Of a stretch of DNA of 64,000 bases, positions 63,941-64,000 are shown one piece after another. How positions within the stretch are numbered: position 1 is the stretch's first letter; the number at the start of each line of letters is the position of its first letter. The notes beneath the pieces are model-generated. The model ran no database searches. It had not been told where the DNA came from and saw only the letters and a list, made by a program, of their open reading frames with translations. Location of the stretch: the NCBI GenBank assembly GCA_013397435.1, contig VZRG01000034.1, positions 223,702-287,701 on the forward strand, read 5' to 3'. The position numbers and the translations under genes were made by a program. Origin of the DNA: Erythrocercus mccallii (lineage: Eukaryota > Chordata > Aves > Passeriformes > Dicruridae).

Positions 63941-64000
63941 TGCCCAGGGCACGCGGAAAATTCCTCAAGCTGCCCTGGGGGGTCCGGGACCCCAGCTGGG
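63941..64000. mobile_element. GC-rich palindromic block cut by the window edge, possible LTR or other element
   Basis: An abrupt change from AT-rich to GC-rich sequence at TGCCCAGGGC. It holds a 9-bp inverted repeat (63943-63951 and 63971-63979), a 15-bp hairpin palindrome GGGGTCC-G-GGACCCC (63979-63993) and the palindrome CCCAGCTGGG (63991-64000). The composition break and the TG start suggest the edge of an inserted element, but only 60 bases are visible. Confidence 0.35.

Noticed and set aside
1..64000. CRISPR arrays, rRNA, tRNA or bacterial operons
   Set aside because: No regularly spaced repeats, no ribosomal or tRNA core motifs and no dense coding were seen. The sequence is vertebrate nuclear DNA.

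Overview
The window looks like nuclear DNA from a bird. Its gene has vertebrate intron/exon structure, and repeats recognisable as avian/sauropsid CR1 LINEs (3' ends of the 'aatcacagaat...ttggaagggacc' type) are scattered through AT-rich, gene-poor sequence. Nothing resembles bacterial or organellar DNA, and I see no rRNA, tRNA or CRISPR array. A songbird is possible from one LTR-like block, but I cannot prove it.

The one real protein-coding gene is the 5' end of SLIT2, the secreted axon-guidance ligand of ROBO receptors, on the minus strand. Exon 1 (CDS 27182-27357) encodes the start, the signal peptide and the LRRNT cysteine cap. Exons 2 (25360-25431), 3 (24232-24303) and 4 (7082-7153) are each exactly 72 nt and encode one leucine-rich repeat of the first LRR domain. 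All four donors are GTAAGT, and every intron interrupts the second/third base of a Leu codon (phase 2). Introns 1-3 are 1,750, 1,056 and 17,078 bp; intron 4 runs off the left edge (more than 7,080 bp). About 130 codons of a protein of roughly 1,500 residues are therefore present.

Layout: 1-7081, intron 4, with an isolated GC-rich island at about 3185-3560 carrying a perfect RFX X-box; 7082-27357, exons 4 to 1 with introns, including CR1 copies of both orientations in intron 3; about 26400-29350, a CpG-rich island covering exon 1, the 5' UTR and the promoter, broken by a 246-base assembly gap (28847-29092) flanked by a pyrimidine-rich 12-bp minisatellite; 29350-64000, non-coding upstream flank holding CR1 fragments (about 31440-32390, 36495-37230, 48545-49470, 53370-53735, 59544-59720), a probable solo LTR (about 49609-50123), a GC-rich patch of unknown origin (43395-43620), simple repeats, and a second GC-rich palindromic block cut by the right edge (63941-64000).

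I found no new multi-gene system. The best leads are regulatory: the intronic GC island with X-box, the promoter gap and its minisatellite, candidate regulatory blocks in the upstream flank, and the two LTR-like segments. Family assignments rest on remembered consensus sequences; no search was run.
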